The notes: generated from the letters alone by a model not told the origin. Counted from the stretch's first letter, positions 40,565 through 50,786 are shown. The stretch is 64,000 nucleotides of DNA from Trichomonas vaginalis G3 (GCF_026262505.1 NC_067208.1:5465962-5529961); one strand, 5' to 3'. Numbers and translations are program-made.

Positions 40565-41104
40565 GTTAAACTTCAATTTAAAAAGGAAGACTGTGAATTA
40601 TTAAATGAATATGAAAGCCAAAATAAGCTAATGAGGTATAAATATAATGATAAAGAATATTTAATTTCATGGAATCAATGGAGTCATAATCAAAGACCTC
40701 ATAAACGAGAAGAAGAAATTGAAAATAATGAAATGGAAATCATTGATGACATTAAAGAGGATGGAATTCCTAAATTTTGTAGAAAAACCTTTAGAACTAA
40801 GTTAGGAGCATATAAACGTAGAGTATTAAATCCTGAATACATAAAACATTTATTTAAAAAGGAAGACTGTGAATTATTAAACGCTAATGAATATGAAAAT
40901 GCTAAATCAAAATTGAAATATAAATATATTGGAAGTGATGAAAGATGCAAAGATAAAGATAAAGTTTATACAGTTTCATATAATAACTGGCACACGTTAG
41001 GGATAAGAAAACATTTAGGAGATTATGGTAAAAGTTCTGAATTCTTTAAATCTAGTATATACGAGAGAGTAAAAGAAATTAGAAATAATTATTTTCATGA
41101 GTAA
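40514..41104 (+). CDS. End protein of Polinton C with two similar modules
   Basis: The 196-residue protein opens MMSDIPRLIKHCLNPEWVKL. Two modules of about 55 residues repeat the pattern LNPE(Y/W).K..FKKEDCELLN, EYE, KYKY, then a Trp-containing strand and IRKH or RPHK. The module recalls viral zinc-ribbon/HNH-like repeats without their full cysteine set. Its 5' part lies within the inverted repeat, so expression could start from the element end. The homologue in A (11301-11681) carries one module. The frame is intact; function is unknown. Confidence 0.65.
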   Translation: MMSDIPRLIKHCLNPEWVKLQFKKEDCELLNEYESQNKLMRYKYNDKEYLISWNQWSHNQRPHKREEEIENNEMEIIDDIKEDGIPKFCRKTFRTKLGAYKRRVLNPEYIKHLFKKEDCELLNANEYENAKSKLKYKYIGSDERCKDKDKVYTVSYNNWHTLGIRKHLGDYGKSSEFFKSSIYERVKEIRNNYFHE

Positions 41105-41189
41105 AAGATTCACTACCATAATGAAATAAAAAATAAAAAAATAAACTTTAAAAATTCATGTCTCAGAATCAACATTGAACTTTAAAAAA

Positions 41190-41558
41190 TTAATGATTAT
41201 TTGAATTTATGATATCAATTATTTGATTTATTCTTTCTTCAATCTCTTCTATTCTTTTTGTTAAATCATCTATTTTCATTAATGAGGTGATTCTTGATTG
41301 AGGAATAGATTTCAAACTAACCACTCCTTTTATTTTTGAAATTTTGAATCCATCAACTTTAAACATTTTATTCAATTTACATGTTGTCAATTCTTCAAAT
41401 AATTTTTTATTATTAGCATAATAGTCATTAAATTCTTCAACAGATGAAAAAATTTTTATTTCAGTAATTGGTTTAACAACGTTTATTTTTTGTTGAACAT
41501 TTTCACTTTCATTTATTTCTTCCTCCCCTGTTTCATTTATTTTTAAAATTGGTTTCAT
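41190..41558 (-). CDS. Conserved Polinton protein with C-terminal coiled coil
   Basis: The 122-residue protein is nearly identical to 10909-11271 in A, with two extra residues near the start (ENVQQ region). The C-terminus, RIEEIEERINQIIDIINSNN, is a likely coiled coil. Two-copy conservation supports a real gene. No family recognised. Confidence 0.7.
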   Translation of the reverse strand: MKPILKINETGEEEINESENVQQKINVVKPITEIKIFSSVEEFNDYYANNKKLFEELTTCKLNKMFKVDGFKISKIKGVVSLKSIPQSRITSLMKIDDLTKRIEEIEERINQIIDIINSNNH

Positions 41559-41625
41559 TTATCATTAAATAAAAATTAGAATATAAGTGATGAAATATAT
41601 TTTTTTAATTAATATTAAATCAGAA

Positions 41626-41862
41626 ATGGCGGCAGGATTCTTTATAAAATTATGGGATGGAATTAAGAAAGCTGCGGGTTGGGTTCATAAAAAGATTATT
41701 AAACCCATTGCAAACTTTTTGGCACCAGTAGCGAAAACGGCAGGAACTATCATAGGTGGAGTATTAGGTACTAAAGCAGGTAATCCGGCGATGGGAGCAC
41801 AAGCAGGTAACGCAGTTGGTGGAATTGCTGAAGGAATACTTAATAAAATAGGAGGTAGATAG
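41626..41862 (+). CDS. Small Gly/Ala-rich amphipathic protein
   Basis: The 78-residue protein starts at the ATG at 41626 (MAAGFFIKLWDGIKKAAGW); an upstream in-frame ATG at 41590 would add residues not found in A, so the shorter form is chosen. A basic amphipathic helix is followed by a Gly-rich hydrophobic run (AGTIIGGVLGTKAG). It is the counterpart of 10604-10840. A membrane-active capsid peptide is the likely role. Confidence 0.7.
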   Translation: MAAGFFIKLWDGIKKAAGWVHKKIIKPIANFLAPVAKTAGTIIGGVLGTKAGNPAMGAQAGNAVGGIAEGILNKIGGR

Positions 41863-41891
41863 TGGAAAAATAAATTATTTTAAAATTATTT

Positions 41892-42107
41892 TTATCTTAG
41901 TATCGGTTGAAGTCTTTGATAAACTTTTTCTCCTTTATTTAATATTTCTCTTATTGGGGCAGCTTTTGGTGTTATTGATTCAGCAACGTCACTAATTGCT
42001 TCTTTATTCTTAAATATCCAATTTGCTCCCTTCTTCAATGTTTCCCAAACTTTATGCGCTCCTCTTTTTACTTTATCCCACAGTTTCTTAAATATACCTG
42101 CAGCCAT
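41892..42107 (-). CDS. Basic amphipathic protein
   Basis: The 71-residue protein opens MAAGIFKKLWDKVKRGAHKV and continues with Trp-containing helices (TLKKGANWIFKNKEAIS) to a basic end. Its start resembles the 78-residue protein that converges on it, which suggests an old duplication. It lies just before the capsid gene with divergent starts about 70 bases apart. A core or protein VI-like role is inferred from composition and place. Confidence 0.65.
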   Translation of the reverse strand: MAAGIFKKLWDKVKRGAHKVWETLKKGANWIFKNKEAISDVAESITPKAAPIREILNKGEKVYQRLQPILR

Positions 42108-42176
42108 AGTTGATTATTTCATTAAAATTAAAAATTCATTTTCATCTTTTAATTTTGATTTTTTATTTATTAATAA

Positions 42177-43817
42177 ATGACGACTAACTATTTAGTGCCA
42201 AACACCAAACCGATTAATGGAAATGTGTTTCATTCATTCGAAAAGATAAATGAAATATTCGCAAAGAATGACGGTAGAAGATATTATAGAGAACTTGAAA
42301 GTTCATGCTATGACTCTGATGCTCCATATTTTGATGATAAACAAACTCATTTAAGAATTACAAATCCGGCTCATGATGTGAACCAATTAGGTGACACATA
42401 TATTAAACGCAAAGTTAAAGCAACTCTAGTTTCAAATAAAGCTTTCACATGTGATGCCGCTTTTAAATGCATGCGTTTATTCGTTGGTTACAAATCATCA
42501 AATCAAAGCTTTAAACAATTAGAAGTAGAAACCGAAAGAGGTGATGCCGGTTATCTTCAGATGGATTGCGCCCGTGAATCTTTCGCATTTGCAACATATA
42601 AACCAAAATCAGAAAGGAAAGTTAAAAAGTTTGTTCATTCGTTATATAATAATGTTCAAAAATATGATAACTCAGTATGTGGTAAATATATTGACCCTTC
42701 AGAAGTTTTCAAGAGAGCAAATGAAGAAGTTGATGTCACTTTTGATATGATTATTCCGGTAAATGATTTGTTAGCATTTCAGGCGTTCGATGATTATCCT
42801 AAATCATTTGGTGATATCATTCTTAAATATTATGTTTTCAGGGATACTTTAGTATTTTGTCAGGTTGACCCGTTAAGAGTTGCTGATTTACAAAATTACG
42901 TTTATGAAAAGATAACTGATGAAAATTATGAAAAGATTATGAATCATGTTTATAAATATGATCGCAAATTCCAACAAATCGGACTTCCTGCCAAATTAAT
43001 TACAAGCTTAGCCGCTACATCTGCTGACGCAACAGTTGATGACGTTATTATTTCATGCACAAAGATGGAAGTTTTAGAGGATAAATGCATTACACCAGGA
43101 TACGGTTTAATTGAAGAATCAGTTAAAGCAATACCACGTTTATTTAGTAAGGAAGATCCATTCATGATTCCAGCTCAACATATTGACGTTCGTTCACTAA
43201 ATGGAGGTTGCATCACTCCTGAAGGTATTAGCTCAGATTTCTCATACGCTCTTCATAATGTTACAGATGTTGTGTTAACATTTCCGAAGAATGCAATGCA
43301 AAAAACAGTTTTAGAAAATCCAATGCTTCGAGGTCTTCAGGTCACTATAGATTCCAGAAACTTCCCCGATCAAGCGATGACCACAGTGGGCGACATATTC
43401 TTTACACGTATGCTTCAAGCTTCTGATTTAGATGGAGTGAATGAATGCACGGAAGAATACGAGGACTCATTAACTAGACCACTGAATGATGATAATGGCA
43501 CGCCATTAGCTAGAACATGGAAAGACCAAACTTCATTCTTATGCACTATTCCAGTTCAACGTGATGGAGCGGGTATATTCTTTGATGGATTAGAAACTTT
43601 CAATTCACAAGTTACAGTACAAGTGAAAGCTTATCCAATCATTCAGGGTGAAAATGACACTTACTGTTCAAAGGTGACAAATCCTCCTCAGGTTTGGTTT
43701 ACTAGGACTACGTATTGGACATGGACACCGGACGAAGGTTTGAAATATCATCCAACAGGTACACCACCACAGTATAGAAGTTCATATGATGAAATATTGA
43801 TGAATAGAAATGTTTAA
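42177..43817 (+). CDS. Polinton major capsid protein
   Basis: The 546-residue protein is intact, opens MTTNYLVPNTKPINGNVFHS and ends SSYDEILMNRNV. Its size, its place directly before the packaging ATPase and its strand-rich sequence fit the double jelly-roll capsid protein of Polintons (protein PY of the literature). It would build the hexon-like capsomers. The leader TTGATTTTTTATTTATTAA precedes the ATG. It differs by only a few residues from the split copy in A. The double jelly-roll fold itself cannot be proved from sequence by eye. Confidence 0.85.
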   Translation: MTTNYLVPNTKPINGNVFHSFEKINEIFAKNDGRRYYRELESSCYDSDAPYFDDKQTHLRITNPAHDVNQLGDTYIKRKVKATLVSNKAFTCDAAFKCMRLFVGYKSSNQSFKQLEVETERGDAGYLQMDCARESFAFATYKPKSERKVKKFVHSLYNNVQKYDNSVCGKYIDPSEVFKRANEEVDVTFDMIIPVNDLLAFQAFDDYPKSFGDIILKYYVFRDTLVFCQVDPLRVADLQNYVYEKITDENYEKIMNHVYKYDRKFQQIGLPAKLITSLAATSADATVDDVIISCTKMEVLEDKCITPGYGLIEESVKAIPRLFSKEDPFMIPAQHIDVRSLNGGCITPEGISSDFSYALHNVTDVVLTFPKNAMQKTVLENPMLRGLQVTIDSRNFPDQAMTTVGDIFFTRMLQASDLDGVNECTEEYEDSLTRPLNDDNGTPLARTWKDQTSFLCTIPVQRDGAGIFFDGLETFNSQVTVQVKAYPIIQGENDTYCSKVTNPPQVWFTRTTYWTWTPDEGLKYHPTGTPPQYRSSYDEILMNRNV

Positions 43818-43841
43818 AATTATAAATTTATTTTTGATTAA

Positions 43842-44669
43842 ATGGATTTAAATTCATCCACCCCTTATGAAGAATTAGCAGGAGTATATAATACATACAT
43901 AGATGATATGATTAATGATGCATTGAGTGATAATAGAAATGCTCTATCTAAGGAAAAATTAATGAAAATTCCATATTCTGAATGTTACTTAAATTCAATC
44001 ACTGCAGCAATTGGTAAACAAAATAAAGGTAAAACATTAACGATATTAAAACAGATTATCATTATTGCTAACACTTCACCCTATTCACACGTGTTAATTT
44101 ATATCAACCGTTCAGGTTCACCTTCAGATGATACATTTGAATCTTTAAAGCATTTAATCAAAATTCCAATTATTTATTTATCACAAGAAGAAGCAGAAGA
44201 TTATTTAAAAAACTTTTTAATGTATAAAGAATTATATAATACAATCAAGAAGCAAGGATTAGAGGATAAAATTATTGATAAACAACGGGATGAATTATTT
44301 GAAACACTTTCTATTTCAAATTTTGATAGAGAATTTTTGCATTCACTCATTTTTCTAGATGATGCAGTGAAATCAAAACTAATAACAAATGAGAAATCAT
44401 ATTTTAATCAGTTATTAACTCAATGTCGACACATTCAGTGTTCATTCTTTATGGCTGTTCAATATTTCAAAGCATTAAGCACAAACATTAAATCAAATCT
44501 ATCAACCCTTTTCATTTTCAGTGGGTTTAGTCGTCAACAGTTGAACGTTATGCTTTATCAAGTGAATTTACCAATGAGCATTAATGAACTTTACACACAA
44601 TATCAGCAATTAGGTGAACATGGAAAAATAATAGTTGATTTAAATAAAGGAAGTGTTAAATTTGATTAA
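43842..44669 (+). CDS. Polinton genome-packaging ATPase
   Basis: The 275-residue protein has Walker A GKQNKGKT at 58-65 and Walker B LIFLDD at 169-174, as in the copy in A. It starts 24 bases after the capsid stop, with TTTATTTTTGATTAA before the ATG, so capsid and ATPase form a tight pair. The frame is whole. FtsK/HerA ATPases of this kind load DNA into adenovirus- and virophage-like capsids. Confidence 0.92.
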   Translation: MDLNSSTPYEELAGVYNTYIDDMINDALSDNRNALSKEKLMKIPYSECYLNSITAAIGKQNKGKTLTILKQIIIIANTSPYSHVLIYINRSGSPSDDTFESLKHLIKIPIIYLSQEEAEDYLKNFLMYKELYNTIKKQGLEDKIIDKQRDELFETLSISNFDREFLHSLIFLDDAVKSKLITNEKSYFNQLLTQCRHIQCSFFMAVQYFKALSTNIKSNLSTLFIFSGFSRQQLNVMLYQVNLPMSINELYTQYQQLGEHGKIIVDLNKGSVKFD

Positions 44670-44709
44670 CTTTTTATAATTAATTTTTATTTTTTATTTA
44701 TAATTAAAC

Positions 44710-45609
44710 ATGACAGAAATAGCAAATCTTCTACAGGTTCCATTAAAACAAGGGACAAACAAAAAGGGTGCATATAATAGAACTATGAAAGTTCCTGATG
44801 GAATGAAAGAATTAGTTCATATTGTTGCTGGTCTTCAAAAAGATGTTAAACAAATGAGAAACGTTTTAACATTACCAGAAGCTCAAGCATATGCCAAACG
44901 TCATGGTCCAAATTGGGAAGCACACGAAGCAGACATTACGGGTCCAAATGGAAAACCTGATGGTATAAATGAAGTTTTCGTTACTGATGGTCAAGGAAAT
45001 ATTAAAGTCATAAATGGTTATAAATTAACTATATCTGATTATCCTAAACGTAAAGCATATAATGAACGTTATCCTATACAATTTGATGAAAATGGAAAAG
45101 CTGTTAAACAATACATTGGAGAAGGCGAACATGGCCCAATTAATTCATACCGTCATAATCCATATTCTTATTTCAATGAAGAATTAAATGCTATTGAAGA
45201 GGGACCGCATGGATTACCACGATATTCTAACCAGTTTGATGGTCAATATGCAAATATTAGACCTGAAATTTCAGCTAAGAAATTCTTTAAAGTTGCTTTA
45301 TTCGATCCAGTTTTCGCAAATGTTAAAGATGAACTTAAACAGCAATTCCAACCAATTATAGTAGCAAGAATTGCATCAGGTGCTTTATCTCAAGCATTCA
45401 AAGATTTAATTAAGAAACCATTATATCAGCAACGAGGTTTAACTTATGATTTAGTTAAGGAATCAGATAAAAGAAAATTTGAGAAATCAGATGATTATAA
45501 GAATGCAATTAATGAATATATTCGGTCTATTAACTTCTCTGAAAATGCTAAAAATCAACTTCATGAACAAATACAGGGAATAATAGATTCAAAAGTTCCA
45601 GCAAAATAA
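44710..45609 (+). CDS. Unknown capsid-cluster protein
   Basis: The 299-residue protein opens [21 protein letters not shown] central segment, [20 protein letters not shown] then [20 protein letters not shown], is the most striking. The second half is helical ([20 protein letters not shown]) and ends in a charged helix. It lies 40 bases after the ATPase on the same strand, in the virion gene block. The T-rich leader ATTTTTATTTTTTATTTATA precedes the ATG. The A copy is partial. A minor virion or assembly role is inferred from position only. Confidence 0.7.
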   Translation: MTEIANLLQVPLKQGTNKKGAYNRTMKVPDGMKELVHIVAGLQKDVKQMRNVLTLPEAQAYAKRHGPNWEAHEADITGPNGKPDGINEVFVTDGQGNIKVINGYKLTISDYPKRKAYNERYPIQFDENGKAVKQYIGEGEHGPINSYRHNPYSYFNEELNAIEEGPHGLPRYSNQFDGQYANIRPEISAKKFFKVALFDPVFANVKDELKQQFQPIIVARIASGALSQAFKDLIKKPLYQQRGLTYDLVKESDKRKFEKSDDYKNAINEYIRSINFSENAKNQLHEQIQGIIDSKVPAK

Positions 45610-45641
45610 AAGTTTAAATATATTTTTTTATTCGATTATAA

Positions 45642-46310
45642 ATGAGAAGACGTTTCACTAGTCAAAAGAACACTAACGCAAAAGCAGAGATTACGGTTGG
45701 TTATAACGTAAATGATGATAAATCACGAATTATTCAAAATGTTAAAGTTAATGTTAGCCCCGAATTAACAAGGTCAGCAACTCAACCAAATTTATTAACT
45801 CGTGACTTACCGAAGAATGAGGAGGAGCAAAATAAAGAAGATGGAGACCCAATCATTTTATCTGAACCCGGTAAAGAACCTGTTGAAATTCCCACTTATC
45901 CAACATACCCCCCACCTCTTTCATCAAACATCGAGAACCCATATAAAATAGACATTAATTCTGAATTAATGAAAATTTACCGTGATATAATAATTAATAA
46001 TTATGATTCAATAATAAATTTAATTGACCAATCAGGTTTAATTATTTTACCTTATGAATCATTAATTCACATTATCGCCATTCTTTGTGATGTTCAAGAT
46101 TCAGACGTTAAGATTCAATTTTTCATAATGATGAGGTTTCATGCTGCGGAACAGTTGCAAAAATAAATCCTATAAAGGATATTAGCACAATTAAGATATC
46201 AAAGAATGGAACAACAACTGAACTTCATTTAACATATAATGATATTTATAATAAAATAGTTGATGAATATAAAATATCACTTGAAAAATTCTTTGTTAAG
46301 ACTATTTAAT
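45642..46310 (+). pseudogene. Unknown protein of the structural cluster, broken
   Basis: The main frame opens MRRRFTSQKNTNAKAEITVG, has a Pro/Glu-rich linker (PVEIPTYPTYPPPLSSNI), then a helical part with a hydrophobic patch (SLIHIIAILCDVQDSDVKIQ). Similar coding sequence continues to about 46308. The copy appears broken. The family is not recognised. The basic N-terminus may contact DNA. Confidence 0.5.
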
Positions 46311-46349
46311 ATTCAAGCATTAACATTATCGAATAATAATCCTTTGAAT

Positions 46350-46783
46350 CATAATCGATAATAATTGACCTTTCACCAGTTTCTATCGTTTTTTTATTTC
46401 TTTTTGTTCCCCACTATCTGGATCGGTCATTGTAATTGTTTTTGTTATAGTATCAGCTTTATCTTTAACTTCAATCTTTTTTCCATCGGATATTTAAACC
46501 AAAATTCCAAAAATTCGATATTGTCAATCTGTTCATATTTTAATCTATCAATTACATTTTTAATACCATCTGAAAATCTTATGAAATGGTCATTATATGG
46601 GTTTGATTGAACTAAATTTGAATGAAGTGAAATATAACCTGTTGATGAATATGACATTGACTCATATTTTCTGAAAACACTAAAATTTATAACATGAATG
46701 AATTTCTTATTCGTTGAATTTATGAATTCTTGAGGTAATCTTATTTTAGTTTTATTTATCACTGGAAAATAACGCTTTACCAT
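46350..46783 (-). pseudogene. Candidate minor capsid protein, broken
   Basis: The minus-strand frame opens MVKRYFPVINKTKIRLPQEF and contains GYISLHSNLVQSNPYNDHFI. Alternating strands and the LHSN element recall minor capsid proteins of adenovirus-like elements. The copy is broken. The gene is divergent to the next candidate, with the T-rich leader region between. Confidence 0.35.
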
Positions 46784-46802
46784 ATTTTTAATCGTAATAA
46801 AA

Positions 46803-47445
46803 ATGTCAATTATCAATATTATTTCGAATAATAACTGTGAATTAAATTTAACAGTTAGCGGAATTTATAATGTTACTCTCGTTTCTGTGAGTGGTAAATT
46901 TAATCCCATTCTTTTAGACCCTTCAGATTATATATCATTTATTAAAGATGACCATGAAAAAACGTATGATATGTATATAAATAATGTGATACGAAATGGG
47001 ATATTAACATGATTTTAAGTTATTTAAATGAATCATTTATCGTATGGTATGAAGAAAATTTTAAATCAAAACCTGATAAACTTTTTGAACTTGATGAAAT
47101 AAATAACCTTATTAAATTCCGCTGAAAATTAAATTTTGTACTCCTCATCTTCGTTCATTGTTGGGGATATTAAATTTTGAAAAAGATGTTGGGGATGTTT
47201 TGTATTCTGACACTGGTTCCAATTTCATTTTAATCAAATGTGATAAAGTTAATACCCCAATGAGATTTTCACATCAAACATTAGACCCTAACTCTTACCC
47301 ATCAATACAAAACATTTTATCCATCAACTTAAACACATTTTCTTTATCATATCCGTTTCAATTATCCGGGAATTCATTTATTCTTCATTCAAAAGATTTA
47401 TCAAATATTAAATTTAGAATAACTGACCTATTTGATTGTGATTAG
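46803..47445 (+). pseudogene. Second candidate minor capsid protein, broken
   Basis: Fragments open MSIINIISNNNCELNLTVSG and end NSFILHSKDLSNIKFRITDL. The closing pattern (HSKDLSNIKFRITDLFD) is like the last strands of single jelly-roll minor capsid proteins. With 46350-46783 this would fill the penton or minor capsid slot expected in a Polinton. It is broken, so confidence is low. Confidence 0.38.
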
Positions 47446-47704
47446 AATTCATGAATGAAATATTATGGCAATTTCAAATAGAAAAATAGCTGATGAGATA
47501 ACGATTAAATATTTATTTTTAAATCATAATAAATGATTAAACAACAGCAACTTAAGCACAAAGCACCCAGGTCCTTCAGACCATTACATACGCCATATAT
47601 GCATATAATTCAAAGACGGCAGAACAAACGCAAAGGTTGAAATATGGAGATTTGGAGATAGTATTGAAAAATGAACATTTCGAATTCGTTGCAAAGGTGG
47701 TGCA
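47446..47704. other. Spacer before the tail-fibre gene
   Basis: It includes a leader TTAAATATTTATTTTTAAATC before an ATG at about 47533 and short fibre-like fragments that cannot be assigned with confidence. Confidence 0.4.
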
Positions 47705-48779
47705 GTGATATCAAATATAAAAGAAATTTTATTTATGAATTCAAAAATTAAAGGAATAACGGATGATATAACATCAATTCCACCAGAAGAACAGAGATAT
47801 TACGCATTAAATGCATTTCCTAAAGTTTTGAAGATTGGAAGATTTAATTTAAATGAGGAATTCATAGAAGGTTTCCTAAATGACATAATGAAGAAGGCGG
47901 ATAAGGAATATGTGGATAGTGAGTTAAATAAGAAGGCAAATTTGGTTTATGTTGATGAAAAAGATAATGAAATTAAAGAAAAGGTTGAATGGTATCATGA
48001 ATGGACATCGGAGACTTTTAAAGTTAAAGCTGATACAGAATGGGTTTCAGGATGTTTAGACCTTAAAGCAGATTAAGAACCATACACATAACTTCTTCTC
48101 AACTGTTGCTATAGAAAGTATTGAAGGAACGGTTGACGGAACTGATGGGGATGCATTATATTATAATCCTCCTAACTTTCCACAAGGTTTAACATCGAAT
48201 GAAAACATAACAACGATGAAAAAAATTAAATGTAAAAATGTTTATGTCATGGATGATGAAAATAAAGTTAAATTCACTGCTCAAGATTTATATGATAAGA
48301 AAGCAGACAAAACAGAGCTTCAAACATTGAAGACTGAAATACTTCAAACATTATATCCTGTTGGTTCTATTTATACGTCAATGAACTCAACAAATCCAGA
48401 AACGGTTTTAGGTTTTGGTATGTGGAAGCAGATTGTAGACAAATTCTTATACTGTGCTAGATATTCAAAGCAAACAGGAGGTTCGAAGAAAATTAAAGAA
48501 GCAAACCTTCCACCGCACACTCATACAGGAACTACAAACACAACAGGTAATCATTCACATTCAATAACAAAAAGAGGTTATATAAATCTTGCAGCGGGTT
48601 CGGATAGATGGGGAATGAATAGATATGATATCACAACTGACCCAGTAGATTCAAACACAGGTATTTTCTGTGGAACCGCAGGAAATCATTCACACACTTT
48701 CACAACAAATCCAACAGGCTCGGGTAAAGATTACATGCCACCATTTGTGACTGTATTCGCATGGTACCGCGTTCATTGA
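47705..48779 (+). pseudogene. Phage-type tail fibre / baseplate protein of Polinton C, broken
   Basis: The first part has fibre-type heptads (MKKADKEYVDSELNKKANLV). The last 187 residues, 48216-48779, are an intact stretch with the gp10/short-fibre end domain: TLYPVGSIYTSMNSTNPETV, GFGMWKQIVDKFLY, GGSKKIKEANLPPHTHTG, GNHSHSIT, AGNHSHTF and KDYMPPFVTVFAWYRV. The His-x-His clusters probably bind metal in a trimer. The 3' two-thirds is close to the tail fibre of element B. The gene is broken. It lies after the minor capsid candidates, where a spike or fibre would be expected. A role in host-cell attachment is inferred. Confidence 0.85.
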
Positions 48780-48875
48780 ATGTGCTTGAGACTTGACCCA
48801 AAGGATTTAGGCTTACCGAATGAACTAAATATATTTTATGTCTGTAATTAATTAGGTAATGAACTGCGGAAATAA

Positions 48876-49250
48876 ATGTTTACGTTAATGTTTACGTTAA
48901 GTGACTCAAAGAGTCCGGAGACAAAGTCTCATGTTTTCAGGTTATTCAATAATTAATTATTTTTGAAGAACTGAAGGTGTCACTACGTCACCATGTGTCA
49001 CCAGGTTAATTAACTTCTCTGAAAAAATGAGACAACATGACATTTTGACAACAACACAGGAGGAAGGCACTTATGAATTATTTTTGAAGAACTGAAGGTG
49101 TCACCAGGTCACCAGGTCACCAGGTTAATTAACTTCTCTGAAAAAATGAGACAACATGACATTTTGACAACAGTCCTGGAAATATGATGTTTACGTTAAT
49201 GTTTACGTTAATGTTTACGTTAATGTTTACGTTAATGTTTTGTGAAGAAT
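48876..49250. repeat. Intergenic block with AGGTCACC units and 12-bp repeats
   Basis: Two diverged units of the A minisatellite lie here. The first reads GAAGGTGTCACTACGTCACC and the second has three AGGTCACC copies at about 49096-49122. Around them the 12-mer AATGTTTACGTT is repeated, twice at about 48876 and five times at about 49190-49245. Two small hairpins with 3-base loops, GACTC-AAA-GAGTC and GAGAC-AAA-GTCTC, stand side by side at 48903-48930. Confidence 0.8.
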
Positions 49251-49271
49251 ATAGCAACCGTCTGAATTCCG

Positions 49272-49472
49272 GTGGTTGTTTTTTATACAAAATTCATGCA
49301 GGAAATTCTTGAGTTTTGGTTGAAAGAATACGGTCGAGCCACTTTTGGCTCCACCTCAAAACAAGCATTTTATGAGCTTACAAAGGGTGTTATAAATGAA
49401 TTCAAAGGTATTTACATACATCCTGACCTCGTTCATTTTGTTGCTGAATTCAGTAAAAATATATTTAGGTGA
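49272..49472 (+). pseudogene. KilA-N domain fragment
   Basis: The frame reads MQEILEFWLKEYGRA, FYELTKGVINEFKG and IYIHPDLVHFVAEFSK, the second half of a KilA-N domain (the motif Y-hP-DL is typical). The first half is absent. It matches the KilA-N remnant of element B at DNA level. Confidence 0.65.
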
Positions 49473-49536
49473 AGAGGTGAATTTCACCAGTTTTCTCACC
49501 TAATTTTTCACCTCCTTTTCACCAGTTTTCTCACCC
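49464..49536 (+). promoter_or_regulatory. Intergenic hairpin H5
   Basis: The arms TTTAGGTGAAGAGGTGAATT and TTTCACC, CTCACC, TTTTTCACC, TCTCACCC follow AAAAATATA. Just after it is a small hairpin, CCGC-TTA-GCGG, at 49540-49550. Confidence 0.62.
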
Positions 49537-49638
49537 TCACCGCTTAGCGGCTCAGATTGCTTTTGCTTTCTCGTGAATTTTCATGAATTTCCTTAATAAA
49601 GTTAGTTTTATTTTATTTTTTTATTTTGTATAAAAGAT

Positions 49639-50200
49639 ATGATTTCAACAATCGGCACAACAACAATTCAAGCCACGAACGGCGGGACTCTGTCCACAAC
49701 TACAGCACCAAACTCGCTAGTCATGAATCCTACGTCAATGTTGGTAGAGATGAAAAGCTTTATTCCTTCTTCATATACTTTTGAAACAGAAATACAAAGA
49801 ATTAAGCAAGAACTTTTAACAAAGTAATTTAGACTGTAGTGCGAAAGATGAAACAAATGGAGAGGAGCTATATGAAATGCAAGATATCATAGACCATTTA
49901 CCCAAATTACCGGAAGTTCAGCAACAAAAACTAACTATTCCTGAATTCGATGAAATAGAAGTTAAAGTTACTGATTCAGTAGAAATAAAGAAGTTCATAC
50001 TAAAGTAAACTATGAATTCCTTGGTTTTCATTGCAACCATAAAGTTATGAACAAAGATTGCGACATGGTATATAAGAACATCTCTGACATATATAAATCT
50101 GAGGAGTTTAAGACATACGACAACTTTGTTTCATTAGTTGCTGAATGTGTATGGCAGATAAGAGATAAAGAAAAGATGTAAAATATGGAATGGACAAATA
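49639..50200 (+). pseudogene. Thr-rich short protein and remnant shared with element B
   Basis: A 62-residue frame opens MISTIGTTTIQATNGGTLST and ends IQRIKQELLTK; it is followed by decayed coding sequence to about 50200. The whole block matches 19862-20400 in B. The leader TTATTTTGTATAAAAGATATG precedes the ATG. Function is unknown. Confidence 0.5.
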
Positions 50201-50560
50201 AAACCAACAACTTTTGAGTTAAAGAAAACCATTGACGCCTTAGTTGTTCTAGCAGGTCAAATTTCAATGTATAACGCAAAAATGAATCCGCAATGTTCAA
50301 AATGTAAAGCAGCAATGAGGAAATATAACTACTCCGTCAAAGAGATAGAACGTATGAGAAACGACTATGCTGACTTAAAGAAAGAATAGAGAAACCAGCA
50401 GAAGATAAAATGGACATGTTAGCATTTCTGAACAAAAACTATCCAACAGCTGACGATTTCCTTCTATCTGACGTCAAGAAGAAGTATAAAGAAACTTTCG
50501 GCATTGTTAAAACTTTGACATACTGACAGAAGAAATAGAAGCTACGAAATTGTTTAGAAT
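50201..50560 (+). pseudogene. Decayed helical coding remnant
   Basis: Fragments such as NPQCSKCKAAMRK (a Cys-x2-Cys pair) and ERMRNDYADLK suggest a broken helical protein. It has no second copy in the window and no recognised family. Confidence 0.35.
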
Positions 50561-50608
50561 TTCAAATATACATCGTACAATTCATGTAAAACGCTTATAA
50601 AATAACTG

Positions 50609-50658
50609 GGGTGAAAAATTAGGTGAGAAAACTGGTGAAATCTCACTTCTTCACCTAA
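50609..50658 (-). promoter_or_regulatory. Intergenic hairpin H6, opposite orientation
   Basis: On the minus strand it reads TTTAGGTGAAGAAGTGAGAT then TTTCACC, CTCACC and TTTTTCACCC. The preceding minus-strand TAAAAATATATTT matches the leaders of the other copies. Confidence 0.62.
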
Positions 50659-50786
50659 AATATATTTTTACTGAATTCAGCAACAAAATTCTGAGTAAAA
50701 TAATTTTTAGGTCATGTGTCAAACCGTTGAGTTTTCACAAAATTTAAAAAATAACGTATATCACGTTAAACGTTTGTAAATCTTGA

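Noticed and set aside
42950-43165. Minus-strand frame inside the capsid gene, also at 7501-7716
   Set aside because: It appears in both elements only because the capsid gene on the other strand is conserved.
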